Assembly (NCBI GenBank): GCA_023301465.1
Contig: JALZUQ010000024.1
Location: 42,291 to 106,290, forward strand
Reading direction: 5' to 3'
Source: Oligoflexales bacterium
GTDB lineage: Bacteria > Bdellovibrionota_B > Oligoflexia > Oligoflexales > JALZUQ01
Length of the DNA stretch: 64,000 nt
A program made the translations under genes and the position numbers. Each line of letters opens with the position of its first letter. Position 1 is the stretch's first letter. The notes below the pieces were generated by a model. That model was not told where the DNA came from. It did no database searches and saw only the letters and a program-made list of their open reading frames with translations. Of the stretch, positions 9,277-18,037 are shown one piece after another.

Positions 9277-10818
9277 ATGAAGAGAGTTTTACGAGCGTTA
9301 CTTGTCACCTTATGTGCAATTTCCCCATGTTTTGAAGCGTATTCTTCTCCTTTATCGCAGGAGACGGTTACTGCAAAAAAGCTTGCAAGTAATTTAAGTT
9401 ACTTGCAAGAAGTGAAAGATGCCATTGTGCAAATTGATATCTCTGTTAATAATAACGGCACAAAGTATGAATTAAAACAGTCTGGTTTCTTTGTGTTGCC
9501 TAGTTTAATTATGACTTCAATCCCTTCTAACATGCCGGAAGAAATTAAATTAGAGTGTAAAAATATAAAAATTTCTGAAGCTGGGCAGTTAAATTTAAGG
9601 AAATCAAAGAAGGCAGGCTTTAAGTGCGTAAACATTCCACTCTTAGAAAGAAAGCACGGTGTTCTTTCAATTATTACGGACAAGTCATCAGAAGCTCATA
9701 TCTCTTTAATTCCTTCTGAAGGCTTTAGCTTTGAACGTAATCCCGCATTTGCATTGCTAGGTTATAGTTTTGATAAGAGGCTTACATTAAGCTCTAGGTG
9801 TCGTGTTCGAGACCGCTTTTCACAGATAGCTAAGAGATTTGATGTGGATCCTTATTCTTGGTCCGATGTGAGTTGTCTTAGCTACAATAGTATGGTGGGA
9901 GCACCTGTTTTGACGCGAGGCGTTAATGAGAAGCTCCACGCGGCTGGAGTCTTTAGCAGCCTGTCGGATGTCCAAGGAAAAGATCCTACGATTAGTGATA
10001 AAAGAACGGTTGTAAAATTTCCATATCAATTTCAGAAGCTTGGTTTTTTAAAGCGTTTAAACGAACCGCCTCCAGTTTGTGCAGTTACAACTGAAACTCA
10101 GCAAATTGATCTAGGTGATCATATTGTTTTTACGGTTCGTGTAAAGGGACAAGCATTGTCCTACTCAGTAAATGATGGAGTAATGGAAAACGTACCAGCT
10201 ACCTCTTCATTTGATGTGAAATTACGTCCTAGAAAATCAGGGGATGTCCTTATTAAGGTCAAGGGTCTCAATGGAGAGGATAAGTGCAGTGTTCCTTATG
10301 TTGTGAATTATATTCCGTCTGCAACATGTAGAATCGTCGCTCCAAGTGTCGTTGAGTATGGTCAAAAGTTTGATGTGGATGTTTTTGCTGATGGAACATT
10401 CGACAAATTAAAGATGCAAACAACTGGATTTGTGTCCATAAAGAAAATCAAAGAAAGCCACCTTCGATATGTTTTTTCAGCACTCCAAGATATGAGCCTA
10501 GAAGCAAAAGTAGAAAGCTTTAGTGGTGCTACTTATTGCGAAAAAGAAGTAAGAGTCAAAAGGTCAAAAGCCCCTACATGTGACATTGATGCTCCAAAGA
10601 GTGTAAAAAAAGGTTCTCTGGTAAAGGTTAAATTTTCTTCAAAAGGAGCTGTGACTGCTTGGAATTACCAAGTTAATAGCGAACGAGCACAGCAGCTTGA
10701 TTCATCAAAGTCTACAAATCAAGTAACGATTAGAGTTAATAGAAAGACAAAAATCGAAAGTGAAGTTATCGGTTCAGGAAGCCGCACCTCGTGTGTTGCA
10801 ACTATTAATATATTATAA
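9277..10818 (+). CDS. Secreted trypsin-fold pseudoprotease with three Ig-like domains
   Basis: 513 residues from ATG 9277, where a signal peptide (KR, hydrophobic stretch, cut after FEA near residue 21) begins. Residues 40-270 follow the outline of a trypsin/HtrA domain and of the active protease at the end of this operon, but catalytic positions are replaced. The 'LTAAH' site is 'IMTSIPSN' (Pro83 for His) and the 'GMSGGP' site is 'NSMVGAP' (Val for Ser). I therefore call it inactive. Residues 285-513 are three tandem ~75-residue beta domains starting 'PPVCAV', 'SATCRI' and 'APTCDI'. Each has one Cys near its start and one near its end, which suits disulfides outside the cytoplasm. It is the first gene of the exported AAA+ operon; the next gene follows after 14 bases. 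A substrate-adaptor or scaffold role is inference. Confidence 0.85.
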   Translation: MKRVLRALLVTLCAISPCFEAYSSPLSQETVTAKKLASNLSYLQEVKDAIVQIDISVNNNGTKYELKQSGFFVLPSLIMTSIPSNMPEEIKLECKNIKISEAGQLNLRKSKKAGFKCVNIPLLERKHGVLSIITDKSSEAHISLIPSEGFSFERNPAFALLGYSFDKRLTLSSRCRVRDRFSQIAKRFDVDPYSWSDVSCLSYNSMVGAPVLTRGVNEKLHAAGVFSSLSDVQGKDPTISDKRTVVKFPYQFQKLGFLKRLNEPPPVCAVTTETQQIDLGDHIVFTVRVKGQALSYSVNDGVMENVPATSSFDVKLRPRKSGDVLIKVKGLNGEDKCSVPYVVNYIPSATCRIVAPSVVEYGQKFDVDVFADGTFDKLKMQTTGFVSIKKIKESHLRYVFSALQDMSLEAKVESFSGATYCEKEVRVKRSKAPTCDIDAPKSVKKGSLVKVKFSSKGAVTAWNYQVNSERAQQLDSSKSTNQVTIRVNRKTKIESEVIGSGSRTSCVATINIL

Positions 10819-10832
10819 AGGAGGAGAGTAGG

Positions 10833-13700
10833 GTGCGTTTTACCAAGTTGCGATTTGTAACATTTTTAGTTGGATTGATTTTATCGGCACAGGTGTTTGG
10901 ACAATCTTATGAATTGATTGCACCAAAAAGTTGGTACCTTGAAATCAATAAAGAAATTTCGAATCAGATAAACAATGAGTTTGCCATCAAGTTAGAAGAG
11001 GGTATTTATTTTTCTAACCAGCGTGACGCTCAAATCCGTGATGATATTACTGTTGGTGAGTTGCTAGACAGCTCCGTTATTTCCTTAGAACTTAACGGTC
11101 TCATACTAGACAGTCACTTTGGTTTTGCTCGAAGAAACTTTCAATCCAACCCAGAACTTTGGTTGATTCTTCCAAGCCAAGAGAAATTCATGCTTACAAA
11201 AGAGACTCAGTCTGGCTGGTCTAAAGAACGTATATCTCCTTTAGTCGACCATTGGATGCCAGTTAGAGGTGGTATTCTTACATCAGATTTTTCTAAAAAA
11301 ATTGATTTAGACAAAATAAAAGAGAAAAAGTCTGTCATAAACGAAAGCGTTAAGACTTTTTATATTTCTAATGGTGGGGAAAAATCTCAGTTAGAAAGCA
11401 TGCTTTTATTTCAAGAAACAAGAGAAGTTAAAAAACAAGATAAAAAATTCATTGAGTCATTCTCGTATTACGATCGTTTGTACAACCGTATGTACTATGT
11501 AACTCAAGGCAAACAGCAAAAACTTATTGCAATTGATTTTACTAATGACACCAAAGAAACCATTGTCAACCTTTCATCTTTTAAAGCTGACGAGTGGTTT
11601 AGTATGAGAAATGAAGGCCTCTACTATACGGTAGGTAGTGATTTATTTTATGTTTCCATTGATTTGTCTCTTATGGGAGGTCAAAAGGAATACTTTCAAT
11701 CTCCAGTAAAAATTTATACTGCACTAAAAGATAATACACGTATTGAAGAGACTTTAGACTTACGCTTAAGGTTAGTGCTAAGTGTGAGAACAAATATAAA
11801 AAAGAAAAAAGCAGCATCTTATACAGTAAATCAAAAAGGTGAAATCGCTAGGTATGTAGCAGAAGCTAATAAATTTCACCCATCTACCGAAATTGAAGAT
11901 CAAACAATTGTGGGTATTGAGCATATTGAACTTGCTGGTGCTCTAAAAAGCGGTCTAAAAAGTCCAGTGTATGGGCACGAGTCTGTTACAAGGTTCTTGG
12001 CAGATACTATGGCTAGTGCTGAAGGAACTTGGGCAACGATTCGGTATGAAGATGGTCAATTGCCAAAAGAACTCATCGCATCGTTTGTTTGGGATATGAA
12101 CACTCAATCTATACCTTTGCATCGTGAACTTCAAGCTGTTGACCGTGTTTGGATGGTTGATGGTGAAAGACTTTTTGACATTAAAGATCAAGAACAAATT
12201 CAAGACTACTTAACGGTACTCCACGGCCTCATTTTATCTCGTAATAGTCTTTTGGTGATGAATAATTTTCCTACGACATTAGAAACTGAGTCTGGTGCAA
12301 CAGTAGAAACCGTCAAAAGATTTTGGAAGACATTTAGAGATTGTATTAATGCAGGTACTTGTCGTGTCATCACAACAGTAAAAGATAATGTTTTCAAAAA
12401 ATTAGACGATTCTATTTTTGATATTCTTGCAGAGTCAAAGCAATTAATTGTTCCTAATCTCGACAAAGATGAACGACTAACAGTAACAAAACAAGAATTA
12501 AAAAACCTAGAGCGACGCAAAGGTCTAAGGCTTTCTGATGATGCTTTCCAGTTTTTAATTAGTTTTGCTCTTAAGTTTGGTCGTAATAAAGCATCTCCAG
12601 ATAATGAAATCGGTCTTCTTAAAGAACTTTTTGGTTATATGAATACTTTTCATCCAACAGCTAGGCTCGTAAATAGAACTTTAGCTAAGGAATGGATTGA
12701 GCATAAACGTGGTGTAGACCGTCTTAGAAGAACCGTCGATATCGAGGGTTTGAGAAAATTTTTAAAGAGAAAAGTAGTCTCTCATGACGCTGTGATTGAT
12801 GCTATTTGCAATAGCTTAAGACCAGCTGTGAACGGCACGCACTTTTCAAATAAACCTCTCGCGTTTGCTGCCATGACAGGAATGCCGGGTGTTGGAAAAA
12901 CCTATATTGCAAAACTTATCGCAGAATACTTAACAGGACCAGATAGTGCATTGATGGTTGATATGAAAACTTTCAATGGTTTTCCTCAAAACGACCCAAT
13001 CAGGAAAGCAATTCAGGGTTCAAAAAGCCAAATTAGAGTTGTAGTTTTTGATGATGTGGACCAAATCAGTGCTCAGCAACTGGACCTTTTGGCGGGGGTA
13101 GTAGAAGAAGGTTACTACGCTCAAGGAACTGCTCAAGAGTTATCTTTTTCAAATACGATTGTTATTTGGACAGCAAACTGGGGTGAAAAAGTTATTCGTG
13201 GTTCCAATAAAAGAGATCAAACTTTATTGTCTGAACTTCGTGTTGCATTAACGGAAAGTAGCAAGCCGGTGATGAGAAGGCGTATTTGGTCAAGAATTGT
13301 AAACAACTTACATGTGATGTTTCGCTTTACAGAAAAACAGCTTTTTGAGTTAGCAATTGTTTACACAAACGGTTACATCGAAGACCTTAAAAGCGTTACT
13401 GGAGTTGAGTTACGTGTAGATCCAAAACTTCTTATTGGTATGGTTAAGTATGAAGAAGACGCTCAAGCTGGAGCAAGGTCTATTATCAACCAATTAGAAA
13501 CGAACATCTTCCGTTCATTCCAAGAGCAGCTTGCAGAACCGGGAGTTGAGCAAATTGCTTTGATTCAGGTAAATGGCGGAATCGAAGTTTACACTAACCT
13601 TGACGAAGACTTTGAGAATGGTTGGGGCCTTGTAAAAAACCTTTCTCCAGAAGAGATTCCATCTTTTGTTGAAGAGTTTGGTGCAAACCTAAAAGACTAA
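10833..13700 (+). CDS. Exported Clp/Hsp100-type AAA+ ATPase with decayed first AAA domain
   Basis: 955 residues from GTG 10833, fixed by AAAGGAGG eight bases upstream. The signal peptide has RFTKLR, a 12-residue hydrophobic core and a cut after VFG near residue 23. Residues 25-370 are an unknown beta-rich region. Residues 380-600 keep the outline of ClpA/B domain 1 but have no Walker A, and the Walker B site reads 'LLVMNNFPTT' (Asn477-Asn478 in place of Asp-Glu). The domain 2 part is intact: Walker A 'GMPGVGKT' at 683-690, Walker B 'VVVFDDVD' at 736-743 (Asp-Asp for Asp-Glu), sensor 1 'IVIWTANWG' and a ClpB-like small domain with 'AGARSII' (sensor 2). It is second in the operon. ATP use outside the inner membrane is unexplained. 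A substrate-unfolding role is inferred from the fold. Confidence 0.9.
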   Translation: MRFTKLRFVTFLVGLILSAQVFGQSYELIAPKSWYLEINKEISNQINNEFAIKLEEGIYFSNQRDAQIRDDITVGELLDSSVISLELNGLILDSHFGFARRNFQSNPELWLILPSQEKFMLTKETQSGWSKERISPLVDHWMPVRGGILTSDFSKKIDLDKIKEKKSVINESVKTFYISNGGEKSQLESMLLFQETREVKKQDKKFIESFSYYDRLYNRMYYVTQGKQQKLIAIDFTNDTKETIVNLSSFKADEWFSMRNEGLYYTVGSDLFYVSIDLSLMGGQKEYFQSPVKIYTALKDNTRIEETLDLRLRLVLSVRTNIKKKKAASYTVNQKGEIARYVAEANKFHPSTEIEDQTIVGIEHIELAGALKSGLKSPVYGHESVTRFLADTMASAEGTWATIRYEDGQLPKELIASFVWDMNTQSIPLHRELQAVDRVWMVDGERLFDIKDQEQIQDYLTVLHGLILSRNSLLVMNNFPTTLETESGATVETVKRFWKTFRDCINAGTCRVITTVKDNVFKKLDDSIFDILAESKQLIVPNLDKDERLTVTKQELKNLERRKGLRLSDDAFQFLISFALKFGRNKASPDNEIGLLKELFGYMNTFHPTARLVNRTLAKEWIEHKRGVDRLRRTVDIEGLRKFLKRKVVSHDAVIDAICNSLRPAVNGTHFSNKPLAFAAMTGMPGVGKTYIAKLIAEYLTGPDSALMVDMKTFNGFPQNDPIRKAIQGSKSQIRVVVFDDVDQISAQQLDLLAGVVEEGYYAQGTAQELSFSNTIVIWTANWGEKVIRGSNKRDQTLLSELRVALTESSKPVMRRRIWSRIVNNLHVMFRFTEKQLFELAIVYTNGYIEDLKSVTGVELRVDPKLLIGMVKYEEDAQAGARSIINQLETNIFRSFQEQLAEPGVEQIALIQVNGGIEVYTNLDEDFENGWGLVKNLSPEEIPSFVEEFGANLKD

Positions 13701-13780
13701 GAAACAGGCAATATCACAGGATGTTTTTGTGAAGAAAGGTTATTCTAGCAGGAGCATCCAATCAACTGAGGAGGAAGAGT

Positions 13781-14611
13781 ATGAGATTAAATCAAGATAT
13801 TTATAGATTATTAGGACTAGCATTTGTACTTGCAGCTTTGTCTTGGGCAGCTATTTCGATGGCTGACGACAAAAAGAAAAAAGGCAGCAGTGTTGATGAA
13901 AATGTTTTGTTTGTGGTGGATCGTTCAGGAAGCATGACATCTCAGTTACCTAGCATTAAGGCAGCGGTATCAAAGATTGTTGGGAGCCTTAAACCAAACC
14001 ACAGAGCGGGATTGTTAGCGTTTGATGGTTGTACTGAAGACCGTGTGAGCATGGTTGTTCCAATGCGAAAACGAGCAGGAAGAAAAATCGTAGCAGCTTT
14101 GGGTACGATTCGTGCTCAAGGTGCAACAGCGTTAGCAGTAGCACTCACAAAAACAAAAGCTATCATGGAAACACTTAAGGTTTGTCCAAGACTTGTTTTG
14201 TTTACGGATAACCAAGATACTTGCGGTGGAAACGTTCAAGCTATTTTAGACGAGTTCAAGTCTAATCGTGAAAAATACTGTTTAGAGTTGGATGTGGTTT
14301 CATCCAGTGAGGATGAGCAAGTACTAAAAGGACTCCAAGATCTAGCCAATGAGTTAGGTGGAGATCTTTACCAAGCATCTGAAGCGGAAGACGTACTAAA
14401 TGCTATTCAAAAAATCTTAGCAAAAGCAAAACGCAGTGGTGATGGAAGTGTCCGTGGCACCGATAAAAAGAAAGATGATGATGACAACGGTGAAGACCCG
14501 AATGGTGACCGTGATGACGACGATGACGATGACGACGATCAAAAACAAAAAGACAAAGCAAAAGCAAAAAAAGAAAAAGATCAGGACAAAGATCAAGAAG
14601 ACGAAGACTAA
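13781..14611 (+). CDS. Secreted VWA-domain protein with Asp/Lys-rich tail
   Basis: 276 residues from ATG 13781 behind GAGGAGG. The signal peptide ends near SMA, residues 26-28. Residues 40-220 form a von Willebrand factor A domain with a complete metal site: 'VDRSGSM' (Asp47, Ser49, Ser51), a Thr in 'GATALAV' and an Asp in 'LFTDNQD'. It should bind a divalent metal and a protein partner. From residue 222 the chain becomes a low-complexity tail of Asp, Lys, Gln and Glu, including a nine-Asp run, probably disordered and perhaps metal-binding. It lies between the two exported ATPases, 80 bases after one and 33 before the other. MoxR-type AAA+ proteins commonly work with VWA partners. By analogy this may be the adaptor for the exported ATPases; that is inference. 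Confidence 0.9.
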   Translation: MRLNQDIYRLLGLAFVLAALSWAAISMADDKKKKGSSVDENVLFVVDRSGSMTSQLPSIKAAVSKIVGSLKPNHRAGLLAFDGCTEDRVSMVVPMRKRAGRKIVAALGTIRAQGATALAVALTKTKAIMETLKVCPRLVLFTDNQDTCGGNVQAILDEFKSNREKYCLELDVVSSSEDEQVLKGLQDLANELGGDLYQASEAEDVLNAIQKILAKAKRSGDGSVRGTDKKKDDDDNGEDPNGDRDDDDDDDDDQKQKDKAKAKKEKDQDKDQEDED

Positions 14612-14644
14612 TAGACTTTAAAGAAAGCTTAAAGGAGAAAAAGC

Positions 14645-17212
14645 GTGTTAAAAAGTATTGGGATAGCGGTTGCGTTTATTTTTGCTGCAAATAGTTTGCA
14701 GGCGGCGGACTGGAAGCTTGTTACAAAAGTAAATAAAGACAGCCAAAAACTGATTTCAGTCAAATGGGAATCACAAGGCAAAAGCCTTGATGCGATTTCT
14801 CCAGATTTTCTGAAGAGCTTGCGTCGAAGTGCTCAGCTTGTTCAAGGTGAAAACTTAGGGTTTGCAGTATTAAAGTTGCCACCTAGATCTTTACCAAAAC
14901 TTATTTATGGCGATCAAATTTTATTAAAAGCTGGGCAAGTTGTTAACCCTAACGGTCTTGGTTTTATCTGTAGTTCAGAGGCTCTTGGGCGTAAAGGCTA
15001 CTTTTGTAACCGTGAAACCGGAAATCGCTTTGAGTTTTATTTTTACCACCTCAAAAAACAAGATACTGGAAAACAACTTGAACTCTTAAGGGTTGAAAAC
15101 GCAGCGTCTATTGCAAACGGGAAAATTAAATACCTTATGACACCAAATGGTGTTGTGATTCAAAACGGTGATCGAATTGTAACGATCCTTCCGGGTGGAT
15201 TAAAGCTAAGAGGGCAATACCTTTTTAGCCCACTGACTAAAGCAGATATGGATACTATTGAAAGTCAGTATAATGGCCAAGATCTAGTAGAGTCTTTACG
15301 ACAAGGCACAATTTCGATCGATTCGAAAAGCACTGTTGTTAAAGATAGAATGATAGAAGTTTTGACTGGAAAACAACAAAGGAATCCTTTGCTTACTGGG
15401 CTTCCGGGGACTGCTTTCGAACAGGGTGCTTACCAATTAGCACAGTTAATAGCTGATGATGCAATTCCTGAGCTTGAAGGCTGGAAAATCTACCAAATGG
15501 ACTGGTCAGAATTTAACGCGAACGGAAATGTTGACGAAGCGGTTGCAAAAATTAAAGACGTTATGTCTGCTGCAAGACTCAAAAAAGTCATTTTGTTTTT
15601 CCCTGACATTGAAAACTTAATCGGTTTGGGTATTGACGGGCGTGAAGCTGGTCAGGATGTTTCGTCAGCAATGCTTACAGATTTGAAATTAGGCCGAGTG
15701 ATCGTTCTTGGTACTTCAAGTATTGAAGGAATCGGTATTTTGAGACAAGCAACTCAGTTCTACCGTAATTTTAATGAAATCACAGTGCCATCGCCAAAGG
15801 GTGAAGCTCTGCAAAACTTAATCGAAAGCAATGCAGCAAAAGCTCTCAAAGAGTACAAAGTTATATTTAATAAGAAATTAATCCAAAGAATCATCAAGCA
15901 AACAGATTTGCATTTGCCTGATATGGCTCAACCTCAAAAATCAATTGATGCCATTAACTTTTTGGCGAGACAATATGGTCCAAATAACCCAGATGATGAT
16001 GAAACCGTTGCAATTGATATCAACTACAGAATGTTTCGTAAGTGGCTTGCAAAAACGGCTCGTATTCCGGGACTAGACCCTTCAGATGAGCTAAAAGCGT
16101 TCCTCAAAAAAGAAAAGTTTCAGACAGCACTTGATGAGTTTATTGTAGGTCATGAAAGATCAAAAGAAGCTGTTCACAAAGCGATGCTAAATGTTTTGAG
16201 TGATACTTCTTTTAATGTTGGTGGAAACGGTTCTGAGACTGGTGTTCAACTTCTGTTTTTTACTGGGCCTTCAGGTGTTGGTAAAAGTATGTCTCCTCAA
16301 GTTCTTTCAAGAATGTTACGCGAAAAACTTCAAATTGAATGGGTGGTTAAGGCTTGGGAAGGTCAACAGTGGACAGATGAAGGTGATGTGAATATTGTTT
16401 TCGGTGCACCTCCGGGATTTGTTGGTCATAACCCAGCGGGTGGACCAATCTACCAACACGTGAAGAATTTCCCACAATCTATTATGGTTTTTGAGGAAAT
16501 GGATAAAATGCACCGTGCTATTCACAATGCACTTTATAAAGTCTTTGATGACGGTATTGTCAACGATAAATCAACAGGTAAAGAAGCAAGGTTTACACGT
16601 GGTTTGATCTTTTTGACTTCAAATTTTGGTTCAATTCCTAACTCAAGCTTCAAGATTCCAACGAAGGGTGATGGAGATAAAGATGGAGAAGAAGTAGAAG
16701 TAAATACTTCAAAAGGTTCTGATATTGTAGATGATTGGGATCGCTGGCATATCTTTGGCCAAGAACCACGTAACCCTAAAGTTAAGAAAATGAATGAAGA
16801 AGCATTGAAGCAAGCTCTGATCAATGAGTTAACGGAAAAACGTGCAATGAGTCCTCAAATGGTTGGTCGTATTGGTAAAGATAATATTGTTATCTTCCAC
16901 CATTTCCGAAAAGAAGAGATCAAAGAAATCGGTAAGCGTCAATTAAAAAGACTTCAAGATAACTTTGATGAAAACTTAAGTGTAAAACTTGTCTACGATA
17001 AAGATCTTCTAGGCTGGGCAACAGAAAGAGCTTGGGGTATTGATGGTGCGAATGCATTCCATACCGGTGCAAGATCTATTTTGAATGTTGTTAAAAGTCA
17101 GATCATCTCTGTAGTAAATGATGAAGCACTAGGTCTAGACTCTGAGCGAACTGATGTTCAAACTTGGACTCTTTCTGTGAAAAACGACAAAGTGGTGGTT
17201 ACAAAAAAATGA
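14645..17212 (+). CDS. Exported Clp/Hsp100-type AAA+ ATPase with pore loop
   Basis: 855 residues from GTG 14645 with AAAGGAG upstream. The signal peptide ends near SLQA, residue 20. Residues 25-220 are a unique domain with a Cys pair ('GFICSS...GYFCNR'). Residues 230-440 match ClpB domain 1 but have lost the nucleotide site: Walker A reads 'GLPGTAFEQ' from 252 and Walker B 'ILFFPDIENL' has no Asp-Glu pair. Domain 2 keeps Walker A 'GPSGVGKS' at 541-548, a Clp-type pore loop 'GAPPGFVG' with Phe592, and sensor 1 'IFLTSNFG'. Walker B reads 'MVFEEMDKMH', with Glu617-Glu618 where most relatives have Asp-Glu. The C-terminus carries 'GARSIL' (sensor 2). The pore loop argues for threading a protein substrate. 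Its stop codon overlaps the protease gene's start, suggesting coupled translation. Confidence 0.92.
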   Translation: MLKSIGIAVAFIFAANSLQAADWKLVTKVNKDSQKLISVKWESQGKSLDAISPDFLKSLRRSAQLVQGENLGFAVLKLPPRSLPKLIYGDQILLKAGQVVNPNGLGFICSSEALGRKGYFCNRETGNRFEFYFYHLKKQDTGKQLELLRVENAASIANGKIKYLMTPNGVVIQNGDRIVTILPGGLKLRGQYLFSPLTKADMDTIESQYNGQDLVESLRQGTISIDSKSTVVKDRMIEVLTGKQQRNPLLTGLPGTAFEQGAYQLAQLIADDAIPELEGWKIYQMDWSEFNANGNVDEAVAKIKDVMSAARLKKVILFFPDIENLIGLGIDGREAGQDVSSAMLTDLKLGRVIVLGTSSIEGIGILRQATQFYRNFNEITVPSPKGEALQNLIESNAAKALKEYKVIFNKKLIQRIIKQTDLHLPDMAQPQKSIDAINFLARQYGPNNPDDDETVAIDINYRMFRKWLAKTARIPGLDPSDELKAFLKKEKFQTALDEFIVGHERSKEAVHKAMLNVLSDTSFNVGGNGSETGVQLLFFTGPSGVGKSMSPQVLSRMLREKLQIEWVVKAWEGQQWTDEGDVNIVFGAPPGFVGHNPAGGPIYQHVKNFPQSIMVFEEMDKMHRAIHNALYKVFDDGIVNDKSTGKEARFTRGLIFLTSNFGSIPNSSFKIPTKGDGDKDGEEVEVNTSKGSDIVDDWDRWHIFGQEPRNPKVKKMNEEALKQALINELTEKRAMSPQMVGRIGKDNIVIFHHFRKEEIKEIGKRQLKRLQDNFDENLSVKLVYDKDLLGWATERAWGIDGANAFHTGARSILNVVKSQIISVVNDEALGLDSERTDVQTWTLSVKNDKVVVTKK

Positions 17213-17970
17213 AAATGTTTTTAACGATTTTCTTAGGTGTGTTTTCTGCTAGTGGGCTGCTGGCAGAAAATGACTTTAATGTTGCAGACCTCAGTAGGAT
17301 TTTAGCAAAGAATTCAGAATGGAAAGAGTTTTCTAAAAAGATTCCATATATTCGCTATGATAAAGCTCAAGGGTCTGGGATTTTTATTTCCCCTTTCCAT
17401 GTATTAACAGCGGCTCACGTAACGGATGGAATGGATTGTGGTCCAGACATGAAGGTGAGAACTTTGATGCGTGCTGGAGACAAGCCTCAAATTCGAGGTG
17501 GTCGTAGTTTAGTTTGTGATGAAATGGTTTTTAGTGACGCTACTCTTGATATCTCAATGTTCGTCGTTGATCGTTCAGTCATGGATTATGTTAAAATTAA
17601 TCGAGATATTAAAAAACTAGTAAAATCTGGTAAAGACACAAGAACTATCGGTTATACGACATCAGCACATTTTGGTTTTTCTAGAGAGTGTTCTTTAGAG
17701 TCTCTCAATGGTCCAACAATACGAGATTCAAATGGTCGTTCAAAAAGTTTATCAAGTTTTCTTCAAACTGACTGTATGGTAAGCCCAGGTATGAGTGGTG
17801 GGCCATTCATGGTAAAGGTTGGAGATGATTGGGAGCTTGCAGGTGTGAATTCAGCGATCTTAACTGAGGATGCTCAACAGCACGCCTACAAGGTCGTTAT
17901 TAGTAACCTTTCATTAGCGATGGAAAAGTATAAAGAAGAATTTGAAGAAGTTTTTCTTGAATATGAGTAA
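17209..17970 (+). CDS. Secreted trypsin-like serine protease
   Basis: 253 residues from ATG 17209, overlapping the ATPase stop codon in ATGA. The signal peptide is cut after LLA near residue 19. A full catalytic triad is visible: His70 in 'HVLTAAHVTDG', Asp114 in 'ATLDISMF' and Ser196 in 'PGMSGGPF'. Four Cys (77, 103, 161, 189) could form two disulfides. There is no PDZ domain, so it is shorter than HtrA/DegP. It closes the five-gene operon and is followed by a strong terminator. Tight coupling with a Clp-type ATPase gene suggests the two act on the same substrates, either as an unfoldase-protease pair or with the protease processing the ATPase; this is inference. The protease call itself is secure. 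Confidence 0.93.
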   Translation: MKMFLTIFLGVFSASGLLAENDFNVADLSRILAKNSEWKEFSKKIPYIRYDKAQGSGIFISPFHVLTAAHVTDGMDCGPDMKVRTLMRAGDKPQIRGGRSLVCDEMVFSDATLDISMFVVDRSVMDYVKINRDIKKLVKSGKDTRTIGYTTSAHFGFSRECSLESLNGPTIRDSNGRSKSLSSFLQTDCMVSPGMSGGPFMVKVGDDWELAGVNSAILTEDAQQHAYKVVISNLSLAMEKYKEEFEEVFLEYE

Positions 17971-17996
17971 GACAAGATTAATTATTTATTCATCAC

Positions 17997-18030
17997 AAAG
18001 CTTCGCAAATTTCTTTGCGAAGCTTTTTTA
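17997..18030 (+). terminator. Strong intrinsic terminator of the exported AAA+ operon
   Basis: Arms aaagcttcgcaaa (17997-18009) and tttgcgaagcttt (18014-18026) form a 13-bp perfect stem with a 4-base loop, followed by a run of T. It sits 27 bases after the serine protease stop codon and closes the operon. Confidence 0.93.
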
Positions 18031-18037
18031 TGTGTAG

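Noticed and set aside
14436..14621. 61-codon ORF in the VWA tail
   Set aside because: A frame shadow of the Asp/Lys low-complexity region.
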